This document shows, one piece after another, positions 14,079-14,083 of a DNA stretch of 14,083 bases. The stretch lies in assembly GCA_002383665.1 (NCBI GenBank), contig DFZI01000049.1, positions 14,681 to 28,763 on the forward strand, read 5' to 3'. Positions within the stretch are counted from its first letter, which is position 1, and each line of letters starts with the position of its first letter. A program made the position numbers and the translations under genes. Source of the stretch: Dehalococcoidia bacterium UBA4060 (GTDB lineage: Bacteria; Chloroflexota; Dehalococcoidia; GIF9; UBA5629). The notes beneath the pieces were generated by a model. It was not told the DNA's origin and made no database searches. It worked only from the letters and a program-made list of their open reading frames with translations.

Positions 14079-14083
14079 TAAAG

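Noticed and set aside
1..14083. CRISPR arrays, tRNAs, insertion sequences or prophage genes
   Set aside because: No regularly spaced repeats, cloverleaf-like sequence, transposase or phage motifs were seen on either strand.

Overview
This window looks like chromosomal DNA of an anaerobic bacterium, most likely a member of the Chloroflexota near Dehalococcoidia. That placement is an inference. It rests on the mix of an archaeal-type phosphoglycerate-mutase-like gene next to lysC, a TPR gene coupled to gyrA, tandem B-box/membrane paralogues and a TIGR03960-type radical SAM protein. No rRNA or other decisive marker is present. Shine-Dalgarno (SD) sequences (GGAGG, GAGG) and sigma70-like -35/-10 pairs are easy to find. 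I see no CRISPR array, tRNA, transposon, phage gene or attachment site.

Layout. Bases 1-1643 (+): the 3' end of an apgM-family gene followed by lysC (aspartate kinase), probably an aspartate-family amino acid unit. Bases 1651-1869 (-): a stand-alone NifU C-terminal domain protein, convergent with lysC. Bases 1870-2123: a divergent control region with a promoter for each side, plus an orphan SD and an 11-codon ORF. Bases 2124-5545 (+): a TPR protein translationally coupled to gyrA, ended by a strong terminator. Bases 5646-7478 (+): an alpha/beta hydrolase and a site-2-type membrane protease with CBS domains. Bases 7487-9317 (-): a universal stress protein and RmuC. Bases 9386-10521 (-): two tandem paralogous zinc-finger membrane proteins. 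Bases 10522-10953: a gene-poor stretch with a possible 28-residue membrane peptide gene and a clear plus-strand terminator. Bases 10954-11415 (+): a YfcE/MJ0936-type phosphodiesterase. Bases 11462-14031 (-): a B12-type radical SAM protein followed by ribosomal protein bL25.

Most genes are housekeeping: amino acid synthesis, DNA topology, Fe-S assembly, translation and membrane proteolysis. The points most worth a second look are these: a strong in-frame internal start in lysC, which would make a separate ACT-domain subunit as in Bacillus; the possible plus-strand small-protein unit at about 10.6-10.86 kb; near-identical DNA blocks between the two zinc-finger paralogues; the HIRAN-like second half of the protein coupled to GyrA; and the possibility that the apgM-like gene is the proposed homoserine kinase. 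I did not find a clearly new multi-gene system.
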